NCBI RefSeq assembly: GCF_905220365.1
Contig: NC_061154.1
Coordinates: forward strand, 4,836,001-4,900,000
Direction: 5' to 3'
Length of the DNA stretch: 64,000 nt
Source of the DNA: Vanessa cardui
Lineage: Eukaryota; Arthropoda; Insecta; Lepidoptera; Nymphalidae
Of the stretch, positions 34,270-46,496 are shown in pieces. Position numbers and translations under genes: made by a program. Below the pieces are notes generated by a model. That model searched no databases, was not told the origin of the DNA, and was given only the letters and a program-made list of their open reading frames with translations. How positions within the stretch are numbered: the stretch's first letter is position 1; every line of letters begins with the position of its first letter.

Positions 34270-34564
34270 GAATTTTTAGTCGAGATGGCCCAGTTGTTAG
34301 AACGCGTGCATCTTAACCGATGATCGCGGTTCAAACCCAGGCAAGCACCGCTGAATCATGTGCTTAATTTGTCTTTATTTTTCATCTTGTGCTCAGCGGT
34401 GAAGGAAAACATCGTGAGGAAACCTGCATGTGACAAATTTCATAGAAATTCTGCCATATATGTATTCCACCCACCCGCATTGGAACATGTTCCAAACCTT
34501 CTCCTCAAAGGGAGAGGAGGCCTTTAGTCCAGCAGTGGGAATTTACAGGCTGTTATTGTTGTTG
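34270..34564 (+). mobile_element. SINE family A, young copy with TSD
   Basis: Near full-length, with the A box changed to TGGCCCAGTTG. A 12-bp or so deletion affects the segment before GGAACATGTTCC. It is flanked by a perfect 10-bp duplication TATTAATTTC at 34260-34269 and 34565-34574. Confidence 0.92.
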
Positions 34565-34681
34565 TATTAATTTCAGGTTTAATCAACATTATTTTAGAAA
34601 CAATATTTCTTATAATATATTACTTTACAGTGATTTATAAAATTAAGATATTTACTTAATTAAGATAATTTGCTTATATAT

Positions 34682-34719
34682 GGCACTAAGTACATATACA
34701 TGTGTATGTACTTAGTGCC
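34682..34719. repeat. 38-bp palindrome
   Basis: The sequence begins GGCACTAAGTACATA and ends with its exact complement. The only unpaired position is a T/G in the inner part. There is no spacer. Confidence 0.9.
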
Positions 34720-35157
34720 TCAGTTTAGGGTAGTCACACTCCTCCATAATCGTTTTCAGTATGATGTTGGAGCTATCCCTTACCTCTTCGTATCATCGGT
34801 TACGCATCAAACGGGCATCGATATGCAATCTCTTTTTGCGTAATCGTGAAATATTTTGAAAAAGTGAGCCTCACACTGATTCTATGTTTAATGAAATATA
34901 AATAATGCATCGCACGAAGAATGTACCATTGTAGCATAATTATACAAATATCAAAACAAAAAATAAATATTGTAATAAAACATTAACAATAAAAATTGTA
35001 AAAGTGTATGTAATATTAACTAACTTGTATGTAAAGCGGACACGAAATATAACTGTTTTTCTTCGTTTAACTCGTTCAACAACCTAACCTAAACCTTAAT
35101 CTGTTTTACTTTGCAAAGTCAAAAATACATCGTTCATAATAAATGCATTTCTTTTGT

Positions 35158-35352
35158 AAATGATCACTACCAATCTAAAGATAATAACGCTGTCAGAAAT
35201 ATAAAGCATTCCTTACATACCCAATGCGCCACCGACCTTGGAAAAGTAGATGCTACGTCGCTTGTTCCTGTAGTTACATTAACTCATTCACCCTTCAAAC
35301 TAGAACACAACTATTCTGAGTACTGTTGTTTGATATTAGAATATCTGATGAG
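35158..35352 (-). mobile_element. Family B repeat, diverged copy
   Basis: CATTCCTTACATACCCAATG, CGCCACCGACCTTGG and TTCACCCTTCAAACTAGAAC match the middle of family B read on the opposite strand. Both ends are eroded. The 85-codon ORF at 35111-35368 is a translation of it. Confidence 0.7.
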
Positions 35353-35604
35353 AATATTGATTAATTAAATAATTACTTCACTTATAATATCATGTTAATC
35401 CGAGCATAAATTATCTCCGTTCCGGAGAAACTAACACCTCTTGGATTTCGCGTCACATGTTCTACAGTACATACTTTGCTAATTAAACCTAACGTCCGAT
35501 ATTCTGCTATGATAAAGATTTTTACACGATTTATTAACATAGCCCCATATAAACCAGAGGCTAATACAAAAGTCTTCTTTGATGATTACCCCGATACGCC
35601 CAAC

Positions 35605-35740
35605 TAAGTATTCGTGTACTTAATTTGTATTTATAATAATTCATATCGTGAAAATATTGAGGAAAAAATGGGAAAATCTTGAAAGAAATTCTGCGTCATG
35701 AAAATCCACAAACGTTAATTGGAGCAGAGCGGGTTTTTGT
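35605..35740 (+). mobile_element. SINE family A, relic fragment
   Basis: GTACTTAATTTGTATTTATA, AATTCATATCGTG and GAAATTCTGCGTCATG match the middle of family A with deletions. Confidence 0.45.
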
Positions 35741-38700
35741 ACTTAAATGTTTAGTAACTATATATATGATGTTTACTGATATGTCTGTTATATTATACTT
35801 CTAATTTCCCAACGTTTTACTTTAGCATAAATATATTTTATTACATGGAATCATTATTTGAAGCTGATGTCCATAAAATTAATTATAATGGTAAACTGTT
35901 ACGAATGTAATTATATTCGGTAATTGCTGAATAATGACATCTAAGATCTAATTTCCTTTATAGTCGTCATTATAGTGATAAAATATAATTACTAATGTTT
36001 ATCTTTATGGTACGTATAGGGAGCCCCTACCATATACATATATACTCTCTAAATCATCCTCTTTTATCTAAGGAATACTCTGCTGATCAAGCTGTTGATC
36101 GAAAATTACCAGTATAACTCTTCCAAATGGCGTAGCTAAATTTTAAGCAAGCCGGTGTCGGGCAGTAGCGTCAATGATATGAGTTAGGTATGTCTTGCTT
36201 ATCCGCTTCTTCAGTTTGGCAATTATGGGCAACACATTCACTTACATGTCAAAATATACCACGGCTTACAGTTCAGGATTCCGCCATTCCTGACCATACA
36301 AATGGTAAAGAATCCTGCTCGCTAGATATCAACAATTCACAACATAAGCTCTGTCTTACATGACAATCATCTTCTGAAGTTATAAAAACTGAAGTGCATA
36401 AAATTGTACGCTATGGGAGCAGCGGGCGCCACTGTGGACTCTTTTGTATTGTTGACTGAAAATATTCCTTGAAGGACTAACTTCAATCTATGATTCAGAA
36501 TCGCACTGTATTCTATTCTTTCTACTTTATTACTACTATCAACAGAGATACACAAGATAGAATTTTCAAAGACTGATTATATAGTCAACATACAATTAAT
36601 GTTAACTATTACTATTACTGAATTTAATGAATGCTTGATTACTTTTAGTAATATGACAGTTCGTATTCTTAACATTCTTGAACTAATGCGTAATTCTACG
36701 GAATTATTATTACTGCTTACATTCATAATACATTTATAACTCGGTAATTACTTTAACTTATTAATTATTATTTATTATAGATAAGAGCTTCATATGTTGA
36801 AATTGGCCGCACTGTACAATCATTATTATTTACTTGGAAATCCAATATGTTTTAAAAACAAAATGCATTTTAATTACTTATTTGAAATAATTGTAATAAA
36901 GGGCATCGGTCGTATAATAATCAGTACTGATGATGTAGTCAACAGTCAGTACTTTGACATTTACAAATTAATGAGTTCGATTTTGTTAGAGAACAGCTAG
37001 AATTAGTTAAATTTATCAAAACTTTAATAATACTTGAGCAAATAATAATGTGTCACTATCTCCTGCATATCTTACTTAAAATAGATAATCATGGTATTTT
37101 AAAAGTAAAAAAAAATCGTCAAACATTTCTTTTATTTGTTTAAAAAAGGAAATTAATTTAGGGAAAATGTAATACTGGAGTTATGAGACACCTTTCTCAT
37201 ATTCATCAACATCTCTTAAACCCTTAGGACTTCGCTCCTTCCCATCTCTATAATATACTTATCTGGTTTTGAAAAATATATAAGTGAGGTTGAATTATCC
37301 TGGTATCCACCATCAACTGTAGATTCAGCAAACCGAGCATCGGGAAAGCAATTATATAGCGCACCCACACTTGGTTAAATAATGCAAGCGGGGAATTAAA
37401 GTCCTTTAGCTATCATAGCTGTAGCTGAGGTTAATAATGGGTTTTTTTAATTGCCCATCTAAAGCCAGTTCATGAGAAAATTTCGACTTATTACATTTTT
37501 CTTCAATAATTTATATACATTTTACGTTATGCTTTTGATGAGGATTATCTTATCAAACTTATAACAATGGTCAGACTGTATACTGTACACCATCTTTGTT
37601 TTATAATGCAGTGTACTAGTTGACAAAATTGGACACAATTTTATGGCTTGTGAATCGGCAGTCACGCTGTAAAGCGTTCCATTGTACGCTTACGCAGTTT
37701 CTTTATCTCTAACCTCTTTCCATCTTGTTGAATATTTTTGCGATACATTTAATCGATATTCATCCTCTGTACATTTCATACTTAAAATAAAAAACACAGA
37801 TCACTTGTATCTTTTATCGTTTGAAACAAAGCTTCGTTTTCATCTTTCAAAACATCTTCGAAAAGTTCACTGAAAGTCACTTTCCGTGCATTTTTGTGAC
37901 TTCTTTTACAATATAGTTTGTTTCGACTGCATAAAGTTCTATGCAGTTTTCTCGTAAGTTTGAGAGTTTTGTAAAATATATTGTCGGTAGGCTTTTTGAT
38001 TCGAATGTATATCTGACCTTATATTCTTAATATTTTATTCACTAGTGCATTCTTGATTTAGTGTGTAAATTCTTCTCAGAAAACTTTGGTACCAAACTGT
38101 TAGTAGAAGTCATCGACATTGTCATTGTTGGTTTAGAAAGAATTTTTCAAGTCGATTTACTGAACAGAAACTACAGTACAGTTTCTTCAACAAGCTCTTC
38201 TTGATTTCCTGTTTCAGAACATTGGACATAGGGTAAATATTCCGGGAGATTTTTGGTATTTATATGACGTATGATTAAGTTAAATATATTTCTTTAGTCC
38301 CGTAATTTTTAGCACCTTTTCTGCAAATCTATTAATATGTTTGGAAGTTTCTTCATTTTGCTTCAAGAGTCAAAATCATTTTAATCTCACCCTATTTTAA
38401 TCCCAAAAGATTTTAAAAATAACTTTACTCACTTTCTCAGCGATCACGAAATATCTAACTTTGATAAACAGCAAAACCGCGAAGCACTTTATCAAAGTAA
38501 AAATAGAGAAAGCAATCACATTGTGATTTATGTAACTTAGTGGTCAGTTTTAATATAAAAAGTACTTACATAACACGAGTAGCTTACGAAACTTATAAGA
38601 TGAGTTATTTTTGCAAAAATATTTTGTAATTTTGTGATTTAGTAGTTGATGAAAATTCTCTTGATTATACGGTATCTGTAATATGATTATAACCTATCAA

Positions 38701-39060
38701 TTTTAGACAAGCGGTATTTTATTGGACCAGTTTTCGTTTTCTACTGCAGTGAGATCTAGAAAGATTTCACTTTGTATTTCACTTGAAATATTGATCACCG
38801 ACTTAAGGTGGTACGTCACTTGGGATAGGTAAAATTATATGCTATAAATTTGATGTTTATTTTTTTGTTATTTCCGTTCGTGTTCTGTGACACGTTTTGA
38901 ACATCTTCTCAAAAAATAAATGGGGGTACCAATGAGGTTCTTACATAAAATGGCGTAGATATAATAATTTAAAAAATATATGGTTCGTTTATAAAATAAC
39001 TATATTTTTCTTATTATTAAAATAGTATATAGCAACAAGGTATAATATAATAACAATTAT
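35741..39060. other. AT-rich intergenic region
   Basis: No gene was supported. Two stretches, about 36110-36480 and 37190-37440, are richer in G+C and may be old transposon relics, but no protein motif could be read in them. Confidence 0.4.
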
Positions 39061-39080
39061 GCCAATACAAGAGATCGAAG

Positions 39081-39140
39081 AACGATGGCGGAGAGTGGGC
39101 ACGATGGCGTCGCAGCATTCGAGTCAATCCTATTCCCCAG
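39081..39140 (+). CDS. Candidate short coding exon
   Basis: A G+C-rich island of about 60 bp with an ATG in a favourable context at 39084 (AACGATGGCGG). It is followed by a donor-like CCCAG|GTACTA, with the exon end at about 39140. From the ATG it reads MAESGHDGVAAFESILFP. An alternative internal-exon reading in another frame gives EIEERWRRVGTMASQHSSQ after an AG at 39079-39080. I recognise neither protein. It could also be repeat-derived, since a lepidopteran repeat follows at about 39240. Confidence 0.25.
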
Positions 39141-39239
39141 GTACTAAAAGTTGTATTTTTTTTTAAAAAAAAGCAAAGTTCTATTGAATAAAGAGTTTCG
39201 ATTTATATTTTCATTGCATAACGGATAAGTTTTCTCATT

Positions 39240-39365
39240 ATATTATACTCCTTTTTCACTCCGTTTCCTCGCGTTGGAAGCCGTTGGTCCTGGGATACCT
39301 CTCAGGTCGCGTCATATTGCCGTCCCACCGGACTACGAAAGTGTTGAAATACAGAGTGCCTACTT
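39240..39365 (+). mobile_element. Interspersed repeat family D, copy 1
   Basis: TATTGCCGTCCCACCGGACT, ACGAAAGTG and CAGAGTGCC recall a lepidopteran repeat whose other copy here is at about 62640-62790. The class is unknown to me. Confidence 0.45.
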
Positions 39366-41164
39366 TTATATCATAATATTTCTTCTATAGTTTATGAAAT
39401 AGGTATGTAAGATTTTGGTCTAAAAATTGTATTTCGCCTTACCTTTCATAGTTATATTATATGATTGATAACATGTAAAATTATTTCTTATACAAACAAT
39501 AATTTCACTGTTGTGACTTCCTTTTACTATCTTATTTGTAATGACGTTTTATGTATAATGGGATTTTATTATGTAACAGTGAATTGTAACTTACCCTATT
39601 TTTGTGTTCCACTAGTATTCATAAATGTACAGTCAAAATACATTTATATTTATACAAAATTTAGTATAATTCAATTTCAGAATAAAACAACAAATCCCCC
39701 TATGTCTTGCATTCAGGTAATTAGTACGAGAGTGCCACTTATGCTAGCTATGACTTGATTAATAATAAGTATTCATAACATGTTCTAAATGCAATAGATA
39801 ACATCGAGTTACATGATTTATGACAGACAAATTAAAATGATAATATCTTCTCCATCTTCCAATACTTGAACTAAAACGAATTTAAAATTGGCCACATATG
39901 TATGTATTTATGAACATATTATCATCTAATTATTGATGATGAACACTTCGAACTATGAGCAGAGCACGGTGGGGAACAACACGTATCAATAGTTAAAACT
40001 CAATCCCCCGGCCCGTTCAATCAGTCATGGATATCCATCGTCAATAAAAATTTAATATATTTCCGAAAAAATAATAATTCAAAATTACATTTTTAATTCA
40101 TTCACAAATAAAAAGTTTTGCGATGGTATAATTTAAATTCTCTTTTAATTTTCAGTCCGTGACAAATTGATAATGATGTAGTAAGTATTGTTCTGAAGTT
40201 ATTCGAAGTTAGCAAATTAGAACAGTTGTTAATATATAGCAAAAAAGCATAACGCCAATATGTTTCGGTGGGAGGTGATCTGGTCCGGTTGTTAGAACTC
40301 TTGGGTTTGGGAGACATAAATTTGAACCTAGTCAAGCATTAGAGAATTTTCATGGTCTTTGGAATTCATAACATTTCATACTGAATTAATCTCATGATCG
40401 GTGCTGGAATCTGTAACATGTAACGTGTTTATTGTTTACAAAATATGTGGTTCGGAAACAAACACCTCGATTCTGAGAGAAACCGGCCGAAAGTAACCAA
40501 CGAATATAATTCGATTTGCGTTATGGAAAAGATCTAAAAATTCTTTTCAATACGGTAGTAAATAATAATAGACCGTCTGCCGGCTATAAAATAAATAAAC
40601 AGTATTATAACTATCGATGTTATTTATACTTTTTATGTAGTATAATTATATCACACAGCGTGTCCGCTACGTCAATACCTAAATGAGGTATCCACTCGGA
40701 TTAAATCGGGAAACGAAGCGTACGAAATTCAAAGGCAGCAATACAATAAAAGCAATCCGTACTTTTTGTATCTCTACAAATATATTTTCACAAGCTACGG
40801 TATAAATTGTTACGTTTCTTTCTTCGTTTCATTAAAATAATATTTATTTTTAATATTATATTGTTGATATTCTTGCTCGTGCGTATTCGTTATTCTCGGA
40901 AATATATAAGGCTAAAACATTATATATTGCCTTAAAGATTTTCTTGAGACTCGCTACTTTTAAACTTTAAAAATTATTGAAGAAGAAGGCGGTTCACATC
41001 GTGACCGCTTTGTCGGTCATGACGGGTAAAATTGTACAAGTTGAATAGAGAAATTCCAAGCTTAGACCACTTATCTGGGAATAAATTATTTCGATTCAGT
41101 AATCCGGGTTTTTCATACCATTGGAATCTTTTACTCTTCAGTGATGTAGTGTGTAATAAACGTT
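39366..41164. other. AT-rich intergenic sequence
   Basis: A weak SINE family A-like stretch lies at about 40265-40420 (GATCTGGTCCGGTTGTTAGA). Nothing else was recognised. Confidence 0.4.
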
Positions 41165-41221
41165 TACGTAGCTCGTAGCTACGTATATACGTAGCTCGTA
41201 GCTTCTTAGATACGTAGCGAG
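41165..41221. repeat. Local CGTAGC/GCTACG repeat cluster
   Basis: TACGTAGCTCGTAGCT is repeated exactly at 41165-41180 and 41188-41203, with a partial third unit TACGTAGCGAG at 41211-41221. The units are partly palindromic. Confidence 0.85.
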
Positions 41222-41980
41222 TAAATAGTTGATGGCAAGCGCCTTATTTAATACGCTCTTGCTCAAATTGTGTAATTTTCTTCGAAATGAAGCGCCATCA
41301 TTATTTTCGACCTTGACCTGTTCTGGCTCTGATTTTATGAACATTTACCGATTGTGATATGTCCTTTAATTACACGCGTGTATAGATGAAAATAAGAATT
41401 TTAATTAACTATTTTATATTTGTCATTTGATTATTTTATTACATTATGCCAATCTGACCTTAAGGGCGTCAGTTAATATTAGATGTCTTGTCGTTGTAAG
41501 TTTATATAATTTTAATATAATATTTTATTGGTTTGCGATTAAGTTACCTTAATTTAAAAATATTAGAACGAAACTCATCGTATGTTTAGGTGAAACATCT
41601 ATTTGCGCACATTGGGGATAAGACTCGTCTCCCCAACTCCTTTCTCAATTGTCGGTCTTATTAATAAGCAAAATATACTTACTGTAGTAAGTATTTAATT
41701 GTTTTTTTTAAATTATATTATATATTAGCCAAATTAACGCATAAATATGCTTTTATGAAATTAAACTATGTATTAATTTAGAAACAAGTACATTCAAACA
41801 ACTAATATTCTAATACCTCAATGAATAAATAAGTGCAATTTAATTGACAATGACATTTAATTTTACATTCATATTAAATTATTTACGTTTCACAGAATAA
41901 TAAGGATTATATGAACCAAATACGAACACACACGTACATGACCACAACGAGATCTGTCACAGCAATATATAATAACAAAT
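41222..41980. other. AT-rich intergenic sequence
   Basis: Nothing recognised. Confidence 0.4.
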
Positions 41981-41990
41981 ATACCGTAAT

Positions 41991-42295
41991 AAGAGAGCAG
42001 AGATGGCCCAGTGGTTAGAATGCGTGCATCTTAACCGATGATTGCGGGTTCAAACCCTGGTAAGCACCGCTGATTCATGTGCTTAATTTGTCTTTATAAT
42101 TCATCTCGTGCTCAGCGGTGAAGGAAAACATCTTAAGGAAACTTGCATGTGACAAATTTCATAGAAATTCTGCCACACTTGTATTCCACCAACCTGCATT
42201 AGAACAGCGTGGTGGAATATGTTCCAAACCTTCTCCTTAAAGGGAGAGGAGGCCTTTAGCCCAGCAGTGGGAATTTACAGGCTGTTGTTGTTGTT
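41991..42295 (+). mobile_element. SINE family A, full-length copy with TSD
   Basis: A box TGGCCCAGTGG at 42004-42014, B box GGTTCAAACCC at 42047-42057, complete body and a (GTT)n tail. It is flanked by ATACCGTAAT (41981-41990) and ATACTGTAAT (42296-42305), a 10-bp duplication with one change. This is the best reference copy in the window. Confidence 0.92.
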
Positions 42296-42499
42296 ATACT
42301 GTAATGGAACAGCGTGGAACGGCTTTGTAATATTGTCCATCCCTTTCACATACATGCTCTGTCAACCATGAAAGCTAAGATGTTAAGTTCTTTGGTCCTG
42401 TCATTACAATGTATCAATCACCATTTGAACCAACACCAAGTTTGGCTGTGGTATCATTTTTTTCATTTTTTCCATTCCTGCAATACGGTGTTTTTAAGA

Positions 42500-42730
42500 T
42501 CTCATTTGGAAACCTATCATCATACCGGTATGGGGTCTATTAGACCCCGTAACATTTAAGAAACTAAAACTCAATCTGATTGAATTATGTGATGTGATCC
42601 AATTTTAATTTTTCAGGGTAATAGGTGGTCAAAGAGACCCCGTATTTAAGTATATACATACTAGCATTCTGTTTTCAAGGGAGGAAAATAAGAGGTACAT
42701 TAGACCTAGCGCCGCATTGAACGTGTTAAT
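42500..42730. mobile_element. Possible piggyBac-like MITE remnant
   Basis: It contains a self-complementary GGGGTCTATTAGACCCC at about 42533-42549, then AAAGAGACCCCGT and ATTAGACCTAG, and ends GAACGTGTTAA, a TTAA terminus. The class is a guess from the TTAA and the repeated GGTCT/AGACC words. Confidence 0.25.
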
Positions 42731-43152
42731 ACAAAAGTGTAGAGTATTCTGTTTGAGTAGAATAATAATGGCTGGATAGCAACCAAACTTATTTGAAAAT
42801 AGAACAAATGAAGCATATTTTGTTTAATACCCTTGTAGCGCACGCTCGCTAATATTTAACTTAATAAACTTATTTAATGTCGACTAGGTATTCCGTACAC
42901 GTCTGTATTTCTGCTTGAAACTGACAAATTCCAGCACTATTTAATGTGAAATGAATTAAAATACATCCTTCATATCTGATATCCCATTTGTTTGCTGAGT
43001 TCCTTATTTTGTTATTAAATATTACACTCACTTTTTATTTGTTAAATTTTTAGGTTATTAAATCTTGTGTCTCTTATTTTATGGTATTTTTCATTATATA
43101 AGTAATAATAATAGATAATGTATATCTCATATCTCATATGTATATGTATATT

Positions 43153-43443
43153 CTTGGTGGTAGGGCTTTGTGCAAGCCCGTCTGGGTAGGTACCACCCAC
43201 TCATCAGATATTCTACCGTTAAACGACAGTACGCAGTATTGTTGTGTTGCGGTTTGAAGGGTGAGTGAGCCAGTGTAACCACAGTCAGAAGGGACATAGC
43301 ATCTTAGTTCCCAAGGTAGGTGGCGCATTGACGATGTTAGGAATAGTTCATATTTCTTACAGTGTCATTGTCTATGGGAGATGGTGACCACTTACCATCA
43401 GGTGGCCTCTGTGCTCGTCCGCCAACCTATTCCATAAAAAAAA
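43153..43443 (+). mobile_element. Family B repeat, full-length sense copy
   Basis: It runs from CTTGGTGGTAGGGCTTTGTG through GGTAGGTACCACCCACTCAT and CACTTACCATCAGGTGGCCT to CCAACCTATTCCATAAAAAA. It ends in an oligo-A tail and is better preserved than most copies here. Confidence 0.85.
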
Positions 43444-44040
43444 TACTAAGAGCTGATTTATTTGAAGATTGCCATTGGAATCCGGGCTAGTACATGACGT
43501 TTTCATGTGCATACACTCAAATCATTACGATAAAAGTTGTCTGTATATTCTGCCACATTTATCTGGTTTATTGTGGGGCGGTATGCAACGGATCAAGCAT
43601 GGATAATTAAAAAAAAATCATAACGAGATCAATCTTTCAGACAATTGAACAATAGCACAATGGATTATTTCAGAATATAATTCTCAAAGTTCCTGACACG
43701 AGACGGGCTGTAGCAAAGAAACATTTCTTACCGTGAATGGGAACAAACATAAGAATAGCCTTTATAGTGCTTATGAGCAATTTTGTTTTGAAAAAAATCT
43801 CTTGATATTTATATATATATATAAACTGATTTCCCATGATCGGCCATTATGTTTCATTGAGTACTATAGATAGAATGTTATGTTATGTAATGTCATCTTT
43901 ATGCAGGTAAAAAATATACTTTTTTAATTTTATTAACCCATCGTTTGTCTTTTTGTTGATTGTACTTTAATGTAAATAATTTCATTAACATAAGAATTAA
44001 TAACATTAAATGCTTAAATATATACAAATATGAAAGAAAA
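43444..44040. other. AT-rich intergenic sequence
   Basis: Nothing definite. An oligo-(TA) tract lies at about 43810-43822. Confidence 0.4.
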
Positions 44041-44250
44041 CTAGTTACTGTATAAATCTTGACCGCGTGGAATGGTGGCAAGAATGCTAGCAGCATTTCC
44101 CCGTTGAATCGCAATTCCGATTCTTTGGGCAAAAAACGAACCAGCCTTCTTGTCACCAGTGGAGGCAATGAGGCGAGATGTTATACTTTTGATGAAGCTT
44201 TTTGCACCACTACTCCAAGGGCCAAGGGTGTCGACAGCAAATAGAACAAA
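44041..44250 (-). pseudogene. C-terminal fragment of a transposon-type protein
   Basis: The minus-strand frame ends at a TAG at 44041-44043. It encodes VDTLGPWSSGAKSFI, then SRLIASTGDKKAGSFFAQRI and AIQRGNAASILATIP. The pattern DTLG.W...A..F...I..R...TGD...S.F..QRI..AIQRGNA.S.L.T.P is one I recall from the ends of retroelement-derived proteins in many invertebrates. No upstream reverse transcriptase or other domain is readable and no ATG-led gene fits, so it is a 3' remnant. The G+C content is clearly above the surroundings, suggesting recent arrival. The element class is not certain. Confidence 0.55.
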
Positions 44251-46245
44251 AAAAATAATTAGATACAATACACGAATATTTAGTTCTTATTTTTTTCTTC
44301 GGCAATATTTAATTTAATAATAATAATTTAATGTAATAAACTTCACATAATTGCATTCGAACTCTTTCCAATCGTGTCAGATTGAGATCAGTCGTTCTTT
44401 CGGAATATTAGCGTAAGGGACTGTGAAAGCACTTGTATGCATAGCATAGTTGCGCACTTCATACCAGTTACCGCTTAACAGAGATTCCAGGAAGATTGAT
44501 CATTACGGCCGAAACTATATATTATTGCGTAGTAAGTTGCAATAAAATTAATTATTGAGTACATAAACATAACAAAGATCCGAACTTATCAGATTTTTAT
44601 TTACAGTCCAATGATTTATGCGAAGTTTTAATATCTTTATCGTTAAAAGTTATGTTGCATTATTTAATGAAAAAAGTATTAAGTAACGATTTCGCAATAC
44701 AAGGGGAAGGCTTTTTATTTCTGACATTGAAATGTCATGTTATCTGTTTTTCCATCGGATATCTACCTAATGATATGTCTAGCCAAAATTTATACTCGTT
44801 AGATGAAAATAGGTGATATAATATCTCCTTTAGGGTAAGCTTGGGCGGGATTTCAACGACTGCTTAGTAATATTATTTAATTTCGCGAATGCCGTTCGCA
44901 TTGTAGGAGTTTGTGTTTGAGATGAGTCATAGTTGAAAATGTAACATACAACTTACATCCTACGTTTACTCCAGAGTCCTGAACAACTTGTATGTACTTC
45001 TAACAAGTATAAACTTTTAACTCCAAAATATTAGAGAGTACAGAGAACTGTATGCACATTTGGCGATGATACTTTACGAAGTGCAGATGCTCTATGAAGT
45101 ACATTTTCAAGATTTTGGGAAGAGTGACTTTTGAGAGGGCGAAGTAAGAGTCATGTCCAATTTTTAAACATAGCAAGCACTCGTGCGCAAAAAGGAAGTA
45201 AATACTAAGATTTTTACATAAACTCAGTTTAACCTATTCATGACATGTTATTTGTGGCGCCCAAAATGAAGAACTTTAACACAAACGTCAAAAAAAAATT
45301 GCTTTTACTTAAACAGAAAAATTTCAAACATTGAAAGAAAACTTTACTTTTTGAAAGTATATTCTAAATTGATAAAAGATACTTAACTACATTCATAAAG
45401 GATTCTTGTACAAAATTTCGTCTCGTTAGACCCAGTGACTTAGTTTGAACTTCGCATGTATCATGACGAAACGGCACTAAATTATTATCAAATGCTACAT
45501 TACGTAGCAGTGCTACGAAGCATGCTACATAGCGTAGTATTGGAAAAATTATCGAAAACAGTGACACATAGAATTATGATTTGCCACAATTGGGACGTTA
45601 TTTTTCTAATCAAAGGAACGTAAGGATTTTCTTTTTTTTTCATTTTCACTCCAGCCAAAATTAAAAGAAACATAGGAACACAGAAATAACAAAAAAGAAT
45701 CCATATGAGGCATTGAGAAGCCCAGATGATCACCTCATTCGAAACGCGAAGAAAACCTTTTATTTTCTAAATAAGTATTAATAGATAAGTAGGCGAGGTT
45801 CAATAGCACTTATTTATCGAATTCCCCTTTCCTGTAAGACTCAGACTTGAAACTTAGCAGGTATGTTGTACTCTTGCCGTGTGGGCGTCAGCTATAAACG
45901 GCTGTCTCAAAATTTAGCTCCCAGGTGGATTGTGGAGGCGTCAGTGATAAAAAACATCCCATTTATTAACAATAAATCTTATAGGACGCAAGTCCAACTT
46001 ATAATACTGCAAAACTACTTAAATTTACTTTCCGAAAAATGGTTAAAAAGTTCGGGGATTTATAGTTGAAAAATGAAAAATGACATTTTTATATTAATCG
46101 TGAAACGAAAGCAATTTTCAATTACTCATATATGAAAAATGGATAATAAATTGTGTGCAGTTCCTATTGAATGTACATGTAAGTGACTTTTGCTCAGATT
46201 TAGGAATTTTATGTGCATTTACTAGACTTGTATAATGTGTTTTTG
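44251..46245. other. AT-rich intergenic sequence with a GCTAC/GTAGC cluster
   Basis: At 45493-45537 the words TGCTAC, CGTAGCA, TGCTACG, TGCTACA and CGTAGT follow one another and can form nested hairpins. No gene was supported. Confidence 0.5.
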
Positions 46246-46496
46246 TATGACATAGGTTGGTGGAGGCGCAAATAGGCCACCACACGGTAAAGTCACGACC
46301 ACATAGACAATAGCATTACCAATACCATACCACACCATTCCTTACATCGCCAATGTGCCATCGACCTTACACTAGTTACACTGGCTCACTCACCCTTCAA
46401 ACCGAAACGAAGCGATACTGGGTACTACTGTTAGGCGGTAGAATATGTGATGAGTGAGTGGTCCCTACCCAGACGGGCTAGAATAAAATCCTACAA
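46246..46496 (-). mobile_element. Family B repeat, diverged copy
   Basis: CATAGGTTGGTGGAGGCGCA, CCATTCCTTACATCGCCAAT, CTGGCTCACTCACCCTTCAA and CCCAGACGGGCTAG appear in family order. Internal deletions are present. Confidence 0.75.

Noticed and set aside
42314..42559. 81-codon plus-strand ORF after the SINE
   Set aside because: No recognisable motif; it overlaps a probable MITE remnant with GGTCT/AGACC palindromes.
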